From Labrenzia sp. THAF82 (lineage in GTDB: Bacteria > Pseudomonadota > Alphaproteobacteria > Rhizobiales > Stappiaceae), in NCBI RefSeq assembly GCF_009363435.1, contig NZ_CP045354.1:4678501-4742500 (forward strand): a stretch of DNA of 64,000 nt, in the 5' to 3' direction. Numbering within the stretch: the first letter of the stretch is position 1; every line of letters begins with the position of its first letter. A model generated the notes under the pieces. That model was not told the DNA's origin. It made no database searches and was given only the letters and a program-made list of their open reading frames with translations. Made by a program: the position numbers and the translations under genes. This document shows positions 19,102 through 27,590 of the stretch, piece after piece.

Positions 19102-20717
19102 GAGCTTCGCTCTCCTTTGCCGACCGCGTTTTTGAGCGCAAAGGCCAGTCTATCCGCATCGAAGTCACGCCATCTTGCTGCAACGTGCTGATCAGGTCGA
19201 AACAGGTAGACAGCAGCCTCAAGATCTCCCAGGTAGCGCTCTTTGATTTCGGGGCCGATTTCAGCTCGGGACAAGCTCTTGCCTGCAATCTGTACACCCA
19301 GGATATCGCTCGTTTCAGGTACATCCACTCCAATACCGAGCAGAACAAAACGGTCTCCGAGACTGTCCACCAGCCAGGCATCACCCATTGGTGCATCAAT
19401 GGCGGGACTGCCAGGCCTCGTGCGCACGGGAAGGTCAACCTGGTCTTCGCCGTTCAAAGGCGAGCCATCATAGACGGCCGGCACGGACAGACGGCCCGAG
19501 TTCACCAGTGGCCGGGCAAAGGAATGGTGTTCGGAAAGATCCAGAACAGCGTCCCTGAATATCCGGCTCATTTCCGACTTGGGTGTTATGAATTCCGTTG
19601 AGCGCGAGCTTTGAAGGATGTTTTCATCTGCGGCCAGTTCCCGTTCGAAACGATAGCTGTCCAGCAACGTTTCCGGAGCCTTGTCCTCAAGAACAAGTTT
19701 GAGCTTCCAAGCCAGATTGTCGATATCCTGAAAACCGGAATTTGCACCCCGTGCACCGAATGGTGAAACCTGATGTGCGCTGTCGCCGGCGAAGATGACG
19801 CGGCCATGCCTGAATTTCTCCATTCGCCGACACTGGAATGTGTAGATGGATACCCACTCCAGATCGAACTCAACGTCCGGTCCAAGCATCTGCCGCAGCC
19901 TTGGCACGACATTTTCAGGCTTCTTTTCCTCGTCCTTGTCGACTTCCCACCCAAGTTGAAGGTCAATGCGCCAAACGCCGTCAGGCTGCTTGTGCAGCAG
20001 AGCCGACTGGTCCTTGTTGAACGGAGGATCAAACCAGAACCAGCGTTCGGTCGGGAAATCCGCCTTCATAACCACATCGGCAATCAGGAAGTTGTCCTCA
20101 AAGACCCTGCCGACAAAATCAAGATCAAGCATATGCCTGGCAGGCGAGCCAGCGCCGTCACAGGCGATCAGCCATTCTGCCTCAATGTTATAGGCGCCTT
20201 CATGTGTTTCGATGGTGACGAGGGTGTGGTCTTCTTCAGGATGCAGGTTCGCAACCCGGTTCCCACCACGGATCTCGACCGGTTTTCCTTCAGCCTGAAG
20301 CGCCCGGATGCGCTCAACCAGATAGAGCTCGCAATAATACTGCTGCAGATTGATGAAAGCGGGTCGCTTGTGTCCGGCCTCGGGCAACAGATCGAATTCG
20401 TAAACCTGCCGGTCATTGAAAAACACCTTTCCGGTATTCCAGACGACACCCTTCGACACCATCTCGTCACCACAGCCGAGCCGGTCAAAGATCTCCAGAG
20501 AGCGTTTGGAAAAGCAGATTGCCCGCGAACCGACGCTGACACGTTCGTTGTCATCGAGCACAATGACAGGAATGCCGGACTGGGCCAGGTCGATCGCCAT
20601 GGCGAGCCCGACCGGTCCAGCGCCGATGATGACAACCGGATGGCGCACGGGTGCGTCGGCGTCCTGATCGTCGCTCCATTTATAGGGATAGAGCGGCACC
20701 TCGAACAATTTGGTCAC
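19098..20717 (-). CDS. FAD-dependent aromatic-ring monooxygenase (MhpA/PheA-like)
   Basis: Flavoprotein hydroxylase of 539 residues. The N-terminal Rossmann motif is VVIIGAGPVGLAMA (residues 28-41). The second FAD motif, FAGDSAHQVSPFGARGANSG, lies mid-protein, and a thioredoxin-like C-terminal region follows, as in the MhpA/phenol hydroxylase group. It starts with GTG; GGAGG is 7 nt upstream, a strong site. In this operon it would hydroxylate an aromatic acid that enters the homogentisate route, or a related phenol. The exact substrate is not readable. It is coupled to the DUF2783 gene. Confidence 0.9.
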   Translation of the reverse strand: MTKLFEVPLYPYKWSDDQDADAPVRHPVVIIGAGPVGLAMAIDLAQSGIPVIVLDDNERVSVGSRAICFSKRSLEIFDRLGCGDEMVSKGVVWNTGKVFFNDRQVYEFDLLPEAGHKRPAFINLQQYYCELYLVERIRALQAEGKPVEIRGGNRVANLHPEEDHTLVTIETHEGAYNIEAEWLIACDGAGSPARHMLDLDFVGRVFEDNFLIADVVMKADFPTERWFWFDPPFNKDQSALLHKQPDGVWRIDLQLGWEVDKDEEKKPENVVPRLRQMLGPDVEFDLEWVSIYTFQCRRMEKFRHGRVIFAGDSAHQVSPFGARGANSGFQDIDNLAWKLKLVLEDKAPETLLDSYRFERELAADENILQSSRSTEFITPKSEMSRIFRDAVLDLSEHHSFARPLVNSGRLSVPAVYDGSPLNGEDQVDLPVRTRPGSPAIDAPMGDAWLVDSLGDRFVLLGIGVDVPETSDILGVQIAGKSLSRAEIGPEIKERYLGDLEAAVYLFRPDQHVAARWRDFDADRLAFALKNAVGKGERSS

Positions 20718-20741
20718 AGGTTGTCCTCCCGGCTCCTGACC

Positions 20742-20826
20742 TCATAAAAACTTGGCGGCAATCGGATGCCGGTCGAAATCCAGAAAGAACTCGTCAGGAA
20801 TTTCCCAGGCAAGCCTGACCGCATGA
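20742..20826 (-). pseudogene. Short coding remnant before the FAD monooxygenase gene
   Basis: Reading the minus strand, about 28 codons end at the stop 20742-20744 and give the segment AWEIPDEFFLDFDRHPIAAK near the end. Composition and codons look like genuine protein rather than a random frame. It lies 24 nt before the monooxygenase start, as a co-transcribed gene end would. Further upstream the frame runs into the end of an unrelated gene and then a stop. I read it as the C-terminal stub of a lost operon member; the family is not recognised. Confidence 0.35.
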
Positions 20827-21381
20827 TCATTGATTTGCTTGTGTGTTTTGCATCGCCTGACCGGCCGTTGCTTCACTCACAAGACTTTCTTTTAATTCTT
20901 CTCTGTACTCAGATATGAGGCTGTGACGCTTCTCTTCAGGCAACTCGCCGATGTCAAGCTGATATACAGGCCAGCAAGAGGTTATCGCAGGCCGGTATTG
21001 TGTCTGGAACACTATCTTCGGAACGAGAGCCCCAGGATAGTTACCGATCATTCGATCGTAGCCCGACATCTCCTCGATCTGGCCTTCGACACCCTTTTCT
21101 CCTTGGAAGTCCTCATCGTTGGCATAGCAAACTTCTGACGTAAGCAACCCCTCATATTCGCCAATCAAAACCTCCTGAATATCGTATGTCGTTTTTTGAC
21201 ACACGGACTCTTCAGTTATTTGAAGTTCGTAAGCTACAACGTTCGCAACAAATCCCAAGGCATCTTCAAGAGAAGGCTTATCGTATTCACCCGAAACAGG
21301 TTGCGGACATGCCAGAGCAGGTCCAAAAGCACACGCCCAAGTGACGAATGCTGACGACAAAAACTTGCAACCTAACTTCAT
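20827..21381 (-). CDS. Secreted protein of unknown function inside the catabolic operon
   Basis: A 184-residue protein with a signal peptide (about 1-24, ending GPALA before CPQPVSG). The mature part has four cysteines (in CPQP, VCQKT, EVCYAN and SCWPVY), possibly two disulfides. It is acidic, with no family I recognise. The gene and its flanks are visibly richer in A/T than neighbours. It separates the MBL-fold gene from the monooxygenase and abuts a gene stub, which suggests an inserted cargo gene rather than a pathway enzyme. Confidence 0.6.
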   Translation of the reverse strand: MKLGCKFLSSAFVTWACAFGPALACPQPVSGEYDKPSLEDALGFVANVVAYELQITEESVCQKTTYDIQEVLIGEYEGLLTSEVCYANDEDFQGEKGVEGQIEEMSGYDRMIGNYPGALVPKIVFQTQYRPAITSCWPVYQLDIGELPEEKRHSLISEYREELKESLVSEATAGQAMQNTQANQ

Positions 21382-21468
21382 GGCAAATCCTATCTAGAAA
21401 ATCATCCTCAACCTGAAGCTGCATGAAATTATGTCCCTATGATGGGCTTTCGATCAAACTGTTGCCTT

Positions 21469-22428
21469 TCACCCTTGCAGATCCGCCCACATCTTCGCGT
21501 CCCGTTCGGCCGTCCAGATGCGCGGTGTGTCGATGCCGAGCGCTTCGTCATAGGCCCGGGCGACGTTGAACGGCAGGCAGTGTTCGTAGATTGCGTAGTC
21601 CTTGAACTTCGGATCACATTCGGCACGGCAGGCGTCCCAGGCGTCCTTCAGCGAACCGCCCCCTTGAGCGATCCGGGCCACAGGCCTAAAGGTCGAGGAC
21701 ACGAAATCGGCGGTGTTGGTCAACGCCTTGCCGACCATCTCCTTGCCGACCAGCGCATCGCCGCGGCCAGGTGCAATGGCTTCCACATCAAAGGAACGGA
21801 TGGCCTGAAGCGTCGTCGGCCAGTCGTTGAAATGGCCGTCACCGCAGTAACACGCAGAGTGGTATTCGACGATGTCACCGGTGAACATGACGTTCTCGTC
21901 CGGTACATGAATAACGATGTCCCCCGCCGTATGGGCGCGACCAAGGAAGCGAAGATCAACCCGGCGTTTGCCAAGATAGACGGTCATGCGGTCGTTGAAG
22001 GTGGTCGTCGGCCAGGTCAGGGGCGGAATATCACTGACGTTGTCATAGCCCATGAACAGACGCGGGAAGCGCATGAACTCAGATTCTCGGTCTTCCGCGC
22101 CGCGTTCCACAACCATCGAACGAGCCTTCTGGCTCATGATCACGGTCGGCGCCTGATAGGCGGCAGCCCCCAGCACACGCACGGCGTGATAGTGGGTCAA
22201 CACAAGATGACTGATCGGTTTGTCGGTTACGGAGCGCACCTTCTCGATCACCTTGTTGGCGAGTTCAGGGGTCGCCTGCGCCTCGATGATCATGACACTG
22301 TCATCGCCGATGATAACGCCGGTATTCGGGTCACCTTCAGCGGTAAAGGCCCAGAGATCCCGGCCAATCTCGGTGAACGAGATTTGTTTTTCTGCCATGT
22401 CTCCGGCGGATGCGAATTGCTTGCTCAT
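21469..22428 (-). CDS. MBL-fold metallo-hydrolase with atypical metal motif
   Basis: A metallo-beta-lactamase-fold protein, 319 residues from the ATG preceded by GGGAGA; the frame also has a TTG four codons earlier. The usual HxHxDH motif is changed to LTHYHAVRVLG, so the aspartate and the third histidine of the first metal site are absent. Later elements are present: RAHTAGDIVIH, MFTGDIVEY and a C-terminal histidine in EHCLPFN. It may bind one metal or have another chemistry. It lies 60 nt after the FAH-family gene in the hmgA operon. Role unknown; ester or thioester hydrolysis would be plausible. Confidence 0.82.
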   Translation of the reverse strand: MSKQFASAGDMAEKQISFTEIGRDLWAFTAEGDPNTGVIIGDDSVMIIEAQATPELANKVIEKVRSVTDKPISHLVLTHYHAVRVLGAAAYQAPTVIMSQKARSMVVERGAEDRESEFMRFPRLFMGYDNVSDIPPLTWPTTTFNDRMTVYLGKRRVDLRFLGRAHTAGDIVIHVPDENVMFTGDIVEYHSACYCGDGHFNDWPTTLQAIRSFDVEAIAPGRGDALVGKEMVGKALTNTADFVSSTFRPVARIAQGGGSLKDAWDACRAECDPKFKDYAIYEHCLPFNVARAYDEALGIDTPRIWTAERDAKMWADLQG

Positions 22429-22500
22429 CTCATCTCCCAATCTGCACCCCGGCAGTCTGTTTCAATTTGTCTTTGATCAACCGAACAAAAAAAAGAAAGG

Positions 22501-23517
22501 CTAGGCTTCATCCGACACGTCGACGGTCTGCTCAATAGCACCAAAAATAGAGTGTCCTTCCTCGTCAGGCATCTCGATACGCACCGTGTCACCCGACTTC
22601 AGAAAGGGTGTTTTGGCACTCCCGGTCTCGATTGTTTCAATCATGCGGATTTCAGCGATGCACGAATAACCGGCTCCGCCTTGCGCAACCGGTTTGCCCG
22701 GACCGCCTTCCAATTTGTTGGAGACCGTTCCTGACCCAATGACGGTTCCCGCGCACAAGTCTCGTGTCTTTGCCGCGTGCGCAATGAGTTCGCCGAATTC
22801 GAATGTCATGTCGATGCCGGCATTGGCGCGGCCGAAAGGCTCGCCATTGAGATCAACATGCAAGGGCAGATGAAGTTTCCCGCCTTTCCAGGCATCGCCA
22901 AGTTCGTCAGGCGTCACAGCAACCGGCGAGAAGGCCGAGGATGGTTTTGACTGAAAGAAGCCAAAGCCCTTCGCAAGTTCCGCAGGGATCAGGCCCCGCA
23001 ACGACACGTCATTGACCAGCAGGACAAGCAGAATTGCGTTGCGGGCCTCTTCGGCACTGGCGCCCATGGGAACATCGCCGGTGACAACTGCGATCTCACC
23101 TTCCATGTCAATGCCCCAGGCCTCGTCCCGCATCCTGATCGGGTCACGCGGCGCGACAAATGTGTCCGATCCACCCTGGTACATGAGCGGATCCGTCCAG
23201 AAGGTTTCCGGCATCTTTGCGCCTCGTGCGCGGCGCACCAGTTCGACATGGTTGACATAGGCCGACCCGTCCGCCCACTGATAGGCGCGCGGGAGTGGCG
23301 ACAGCGCGTTATGTTCATGGAAGCGAAGCATAGGAACGGCTTCGTGGGACAGGCTTTCAGCGAGCAATGCAAGCTTCGGCGCGACCTTGCCCCAGTCATC
23401 AAGCGCGGCCTGCAACGTGGGTGCAATATTGGCCGCCTCCGTACAATAGGTGAGCCTTTCATTCACGACGACCAGTTTGCCGTCCCGAGTGCCGTCCTTC
23501 AGCGTTGCCAGCTTCAT
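22501..23517 (-). CDS. Fumarylacetoacetate hydrolase family protein
   Basis: A 338-residue FAH-superfamily enzyme that would cleave a beta-diketone such as fumarylacetoacetate to fumarate and acetoacetate, the last step of homogentisate breakdown. The family core is seen in DMEGEIAVVTGDVPMG (metal-binding glutamates) and TVIGSGTVSNKLEGG near the C-terminus. It overlaps the preceding MBL-fold gene by 4 nt. It is shorter than the classical 420-residue eukaryotic-type FAH and matches the compact alphaproteobacterial type. No maleylacetoacetate isomerase gene is in the window, so the isomer cleaved is uncertain. Confidence 0.88.
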   Translation of the reverse strand: MKLATLKDGTRDGKLVVVNERLTYCTEAANIAPTLQAALDDWGKVAPKLALLAESLSHEAVPMLRFHEHNALSPLPRAYQWADGSAYVNHVELVRRARGAKMPETFWTDPLMYQGGSDTFVAPRDPIRMRDEAWGIDMEGEIAVVTGDVPMGASAEEARNAILLVLLVNDVSLRGLIPAELAKGFGFFQSKPSSAFSPVAVTPDELGDAWKGGKLHLPLHVDLNGEPFGRANAGIDMTFEFGELIAHAAKTRDLCAGTVIGSGTVSNKLEGGPGKPVAQGGAGYSCIAEIRMIETIETGSAKTPFLKSGDTVRIEMPDEEGHSIFGAIEQTVDVSDEA

Positions 23518-24401
23518 TGACTTTGTTTCCTTGTGATCGTCAGACCGTCATAGCCAACGATGGTTTCCCCCGAAAAGGTCTTGGTTGCCTCGATCCATTC
23601 CGCATGTTCAAAGCCCGGCAAATCCGCCGGGATGAGGTGGTTCAAAACCAGTTTTCCAGCGCCTGCCTCTTCGGCAACTTTTGCAACATCAGGGGCCATA
23701 GTGTGGCTTGCCAGCAAGTGCTGGCGCAATCTGTCTCCATTCCCTGTGATTTCAACGATCCTGTCTACCCCCCGCGCCAGCATCGCTTCGTGGACCAGCA
23801 GGTCGCACCCCTTCGCAAATTCAGCCAAAGGGGGAAAATAAGTGGTGTCGGCAGAGAAAACGACAGACCAGTCTTCCGTCTCGAACCGCACGGCAAAGCA
23901 ATCGTCGACCGGAGGATGATCCACCTTGAAGGCCTTGACGTTGAGAGTTCCATCTTCCAGCGTGACCTCTCCTTCTTTCAGGAGATGAATTTCCACGAGT
24001 TCGCGCAAATCCGGGCGGCCTTCATCCTCAATTCTGAGATCGATATCATAGCGCATCGACGCCAGGAAACCGTCCCAGTACTCCATGAGATCGACAGGAC
24101 CATAGACCTTCACGGTACTGGAAAGACCCGTCGTCCACGCGGTATGCAGCAATGGGCCAAGTTCAAGCACATGATCTGAGTGCATGTGAGTTATGAAAAC
24201 GAGATCGAGCTGCTTCAGAACAACACCGGCTTCCACAAGCCCTCGTGTTACGCCAAGCCCGCAGTCGACGACGCAGCGACGACCGCCAATCTCGAGCAGG
24301 GAGCTGGTTGGCGAAGGCCCACCCGATCGTATTGCCGGGCCGCCCTTGGACCCCAGAATGACCAGGCGATCCTGAAGTTCAGGCAGTTTCGTTCCGCTCA
24401 T
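23514..24401 (-). CDS. MBL-fold metallo-hydrolase (RNase Z/arylsulfatase-like)
   Basis: A 295-residue hydrolase with a complete metal site: [13 protein letters not shown], a later histidine in VDHPPVDD, aspartate in FSADTTYF, and SHTMAPDV and LNHLIPAD near the C-terminus. The order matches the RNase Z/AtsA branch of the fold. Both ends overlap neighbours by 4 nt (hmgA before, FAH after), so it is firmly part of the catabolic transcript. A tRNA role is unlikely in this setting. Hydrolysis of a lactone or ester intermediate is a guess. Confidence 0.85.
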   Translation of the reverse strand: MSGTKLPELQDRLVILGSKGGPAIRSGGPSPTSSLLEIGGRRCVVDCGLGVTRGLVEAGVVLKQLDLVFITHMHSDHVLELGPLLHTAWTTGLSSTVKVYGPVDLMEYWDGFLASMRYDIDLRIEDEGRPDLRELVEIHLLKEGEVTLEDGTLNVKAFKVDHPPVDDCFAVRFETEDWSVVFSADTTYFPPLAEFAKGCDLLVHEAMLARGVDRIVEITGNGDRLRQHLLASHTMAPDVAKVAEEAGAGKLVLNHLIPADLPGFEHAEWIEATKTFSGETIVGYDGLTITRKQSQ

Positions 24402-25771
24402 TCTGCGTTCCAGGTTCCTTCTGGCGTACCGTCGAACTTCTTCTCAAGCGTTTCCCAACAGTCGATATAATCGTCCTGCAATGGCGCTTCCTTGCCGGCG
24501 AATTCGGTCAGATGCTGAGGGAAACGGGTCTCAAACATGAAGGACATGGTATTGTCGAGCTTCTCAGGCTTCAAATCTGCATTTGAAGCTCCTTCAAATG
24601 CATTGTTGTCGGGCCCATGCGGCAGCATCATGTTGTGAAGGCTCATGCCGCCGGGCACGAAACCCTGAGGTTTGGCGTCATATTGGCCGTATATGTTGCC
24701 CATCAACTCGGACATGATGTTCTTGTGGTACCAGGGCGGGCGGAACGTATCCTCCATCACCATCCAGCGCTCACGGAACAGTACAAAGTCTATATTGGCG
24801 GTGCCTGGCACTCCCGACGGAGCTGTCAGCACGGTAAAGATCGACGGATCCGGATGGTCGAACAGAATGGATCCGATCGGGCAATAATTTCGAAGGTCAT
24901 ATTTGCAAGGCGCGTAGTTGCCGTGCCAGGCCACGACATCGAGCGGTGAATGCCCGATCCTGGTCTCGTGAAACTGCCCGCACCATTTTACCGTGACCGT
25001 CGAAGGCACTTCCTTGTCCTCAAAGCTGGCGACGGGGGTCTTGAAATCTCGGCGATTGGCCATGCAATTGGCGCCGATAGGTCCCCTGCCCGGCAACTCG
25101 AACTTCTGACCGTAATTCTCACACACAAAGCCGCGAGCCGGTCCCTCCAAAACCTCAACCCGGTAGACGAGACCACGCGGCAGGATCGCAATTTCCTTAG
25201 GTGCAAGCTCAATGACACCGAGTTCGGTTGCAAAGCGCAATATACCTTCCTGGGGAACAACCAGCAGCTCGCTGTCGGCGGAAAAGAAATAGGCATTTTC
25301 CATCGACCGGGTGACCAGATAGATGTGGCTTGCCATACCGACTTGGGTATTCACGTCGCCCGCGGTCGTCATGGTTCGCATGCCGGTCAGCCAGGTCAGG
25401 TCCTCATCGGTATGCGGCACCGGGTCCCAGCGGTACTGTCCCAGCGAAATCACATCCTCAAGGACGTTCGGAGCGCTTTTCCAGTAAGGCAGGTCTATCT
25501 TTCGGAACCGGCTGGTATGTTTGACCGAAGGCCTGATCCGGTAACACCAGGTGCGCTCGTTCTGGTGGCTTGGCGCTGTGAAGGCAGTGCCGGACAATTG
25601 CTCACCGTAAAGACCATAGGCGCACTTTTGAGGACTGTTCATGCCCTGCGGCAAAGACCCGGGCAAAGCTTCCGTTTCGAAGTCGTTGCCAAAGCCAGGC
25701 ATGTAACCCAGATCCGAAGAATTGTGTCCGGCGCTCCGGGACCCGGTCGAACTGTCTGTTCTCTGATCCAT
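24398..25771 (-). CDS. hmgA: Homogentisate 1,2-dioxygenase
   Basis: Ring-cleaving dioxygenase that converts homogentisate to maleylacetoacetate, 457 residues (family about 430-450). The iron ligands are visible as H349 and E355 in [12 protein letters not shown] and H385 in [10 protein letters not shown], with the same 6- and 36-residue spacing as the human enzyme. Other hallmarks are [19 protein letters not shown] near the N-terminus and [18 protein letters not shown]. It opens an operon with two MBL-fold hydrolases, an FAH-family protein, an FAD monooxygenase and a DUF2783 protein. A dyad 28 nt upstream is a candidate operator. Confidence 0.96.
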   Translation of the reverse strand: MDQRTDSSTGSRSAGHNSSDLGYMPGFGNDFETEALPGSLPQGMNSPQKCAYGLYGEQLSGTAFTAPSHQNERTWCYRIRPSVKHTSRFRKIDLPYWKSAPNVLEDVISLGQYRWDPVPHTDEDLTWLTGMRTMTTAGDVNTQVGMASHIYLVTRSMENAYFFSADSELLVVPQEGILRFATELGVIELAPKEIAILPRGLVYRVEVLEGPARGFVCENYGQKFELPGRGPIGANCMANRRDFKTPVASFEDKEVPSTVTVKWCGQFHETRIGHSPLDVVAWHGNYAPCKYDLRNYCPIGSILFDHPDPSIFTVLTAPSGVPGTANIDFVLFRERWMVMEDTFRPPWYHKNIMSELMGNIYGQYDAKPQGFVPGGMSLHNMMLPHGPDNNAFEGASNADLKPEKLDNTMSFMFETRFPQHLTEFAGKEAPLQDDYIDCWETLEKKFDGTPEGTWNAE

Positions 25772-25798
25772 GATGACCTCCCGGTTCAGATTTAATTT

Positions 25799-25814
25799 AG
25801 TTACAGATGTAACT
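25799..25814. promoter_or_regulatory. Candidate operator upstream of hmgA
   Basis: AGTTACA-GA-TGTAACT is an inverted repeat with 7-bp perfect arms, centred about 35 nt before the hmgA ATG. The position suits a repressor such as the MarR- or IclR-type regulators known for homogentisate genes. No such gene is adjacent. Confidence 0.55.
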
Positions 25815-26029
25815 TTTCACCTATGCGGCGTCAAGCTGGATCGGACACTTACGCGCGACGAAGCTCGATTTGCCAAACCAAGTGCCTGTTCTGCTTTCGC
25901 TTTTCGCGGTTTGCACAAGCTGCTCCACTGACGCACAAGGCAATTACCCAGACGGCAAAGATTCATTCTTGCCAGAAATTCGAAGAGCTGATACAAATGA
26001 GAACATAACATGAACATTTGAGGTGACCG

Positions 26030-26347
26030 ATGCGGTTGGCAGACCCGATCCGTGAGCAATCATCCGTGCTTGTGGCTTCACACACACCACAGTTTGAAAC
26101 TCAGTCGACAACTGATGTCACCGCACAGGATGTGCGAACCATGATGCTTTATTTGAGAAAGGCACGGGATCGGGCTATCGACATTCGCGACCGCGCTCCA
26201 GCGGGAAGCTACCTTGAAGGCGTTCTGAAACGCACGATAGACGGCATCACCCTGGAATTGTCTCAACTGGATTATCTGCTTGCCTGCAAGCCGGCTGATG
26301 CATCTTCGGACCCAGCACCTAAACGGAGAATGCGCCCGGCTATCTGA
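26030..26347 (+). CDS. Small protein of unknown function
   Basis: A 105-residue open frame with a good ribosome site (GAGGTG, 4 nt before ATG). The middle (RTMMLYLRKARDRAIDIRD, then LEGVLKRTIDGITLELSQLDYLL) should form two amphipathic helices. The ends are low in structure and the C-terminus is basic (KRRMRPAI). There is no signal peptide or membrane segment. I do not recognise a family. The frame is supported by its ribosome site and helical pattern only. Confidence 0.5.
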   Translation: MRLADPIREQSSVLVASHTPQFETQSTTDVTAQDVRTMMLYLRKARDRAIDIRDRAPAGSYLEGVLKRTIDGITLELSQLDYLLACKPADASSDPAPKRRMRPAI

Positions 26348-26406
26348 TGATTGTTCGCTCGCCCATCAGCCACATCGGCGCATCATCTCAATGCCGGTTC
26401 TGACCG

Positions 26407-26877
26407 TCAGCGGTACTTGGCCGCCGTGATGAATTCGCCAAAAGCTTCGCACCAGACAAGGACGGTGGTGTAGTCGTCGATATTAACATCTTCAGGCACA
26501 TCGACAATAAACCCATCGAAGGTCTTGATATCGCCCAGCCTCCGGGCGCTTGCCTTGACGGTTTCAAACCCGGCTTCATCCTCAACAAATTCCTTGGTCA
26601 GATATAGCTTGTAATCAGGCCCCGGCGACAACTCCCCTTCGTGAACAATCTGCTTAGCCGATAAGCTGATAGTGCCTTCGCCCCAATGGAGAAGATCGCT
26701 GCCTTTCAAGTCTCTGGTCAGTTCGGCTTCGTATTGCGCCTGTTCTGCTGCAGCTGAAAGAGAGGCGGCATCCGGTCCTTCCGGGGCTGTCAGAATGGGA
26801 AGAAAATAGACGCCGAGGGCGAACCCGACCGCAAGCACCGCGCCATGGGAACAAAGAAGCAGCAACCATCGAAGCAT
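26407..26877 (-). CDS. DM13 domain membrane-anchored protein
   Basis: A 156-residue protein with one N-terminal hydrophobic anchor (residues 4-28, VLAVGFALGVYFLPIL) and a DM13 domain. The domain shows LSPGPDYKLYLTKEFV, then DIKTFDGFIVDVPED and the final VLVWCEAFGEFITAAKY. The conserved cysteine after W is present. DM13 domains are thought to be redox or electron-transfer modules in extracytoplasmic proteins. It stands alone, with no partner oxidoreductase next to it. Function uncertain. Confidence 0.8.
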   Translation of the reverse strand: MLRWLLLLCSHGAVLAVGFALGVYFLPILTAPEGPDAASLSAAAEQAQYEAELTRDLKGSDLLHWGEGTISLSAKQIVHEGELSPGPDYKLYLTKEFVEDEAGFETVKASARRLGDIKTFDGFIVDVPEDVNIDDYTTVLVWCEAFGEFITAAKYR

Positions 26878-27077
26878 TTTTTAATCCTCGGTTCTCATTC
26901 AGCCTGCGTCAAAGTTATGTTGATCGAAGGCAGTTTCAACAATGACCTCGATAACTTTCATTTGCCAAATAGGTCATCACGAAGTGAGTGAACGCAGGCA
27001 CGTTTTGAACTTGTATCACTATGACTTTGGCAAAGAACCGAATGTCTTGTCTGGCCCCTAAGACCTATGAAGTCGTT

Positions 27078-27440
27078 TCAGCTTTTGAGCGGTCCGAAGA
27101 ACCCAAGCACCGATTTTAACTTCCCTGTTTGTGCATCGAAGGAAACAACATCCAGTCCGTCTGGCAGTGAGGTTCCGTCTGCTTTGACCAATCGCCAGGC
27201 GAAACGCGCCATACCATGGTGTTCATCGACTGCGCTGCAGCGGACAATCTTGGCGCCGACATGCGCTGCAAGAACGCCGGAAATATGGTCGACAAGGCCC
27301 GGACGACCGACAATATCCGTTTGAGGATCCGTATATCGGATATTTGCCGTCACGGCCTTATCCAGTAGCTCTCCACGACGAATGGGATCCCGTTCCGACC
27401 AGGCCGCACAATAGGTGTCGATGGTTTCTTCCAGTGTCAC
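27078..27440 (-). CDS. NTF2-like/SnoaL-fold protein
   Basis: A 120-residue cone-shaped alpha/beta-barrel protein of the nuclear-transport-factor-2-like superfamily (opening LEETIDTYCAAWSERDPIRR, later IRYTDPQTDIVGRPGLVDHI). The GTG at 27440 is preferred because GGGAGG precedes it; a second GTG six codons upstream overlaps that site. Members include isomerases, cyclases and many without known activity. No context hints at the substrate. Confidence 0.72.
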   Translation of the reverse strand: MTLEETIDTYCAAWSERDPIRRGELLDKAVTANIRYTDPQTDIVGRPGLVDHISGVLAAHVGAKIVRCSAVDEHHGMARFAWRLVKADGTSLPDGLDVVSFDAQTGKLKSVLGFFGPLKS

Positions 27441-27590
27441 AGATCCCTCCCTGGCCACAGGGCTCTTGTTTCTTCAAGCCAGCTGAAGCACCAGCTTCAA
27501 GGTGCATCTTTGCATGTCTTGAAAACCAGACACGCTCTTCAAATGACGCTCACGATCCCAACAGCAAAATCCACATCCAAGGGGCGCGGC

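Noticed and set aside
19773..20747. 324-codon plus-strand frame opposite the FAD monooxygenase
   Set aside because: Antisense shadow; the minus-strand gene has both FAD motifs.
21439..22476. 345-codon plus-strand frame opposite an MBL-fold gene
   Set aside because: Antisense shadow; His/Arg-rich translation without domains.
25817..26059. 80-codon minus-strand frame upstream of hmgA
   Set aside because: It would overlap a better-supported plus-strand frame at 26030 and has no motif or ribosome site.
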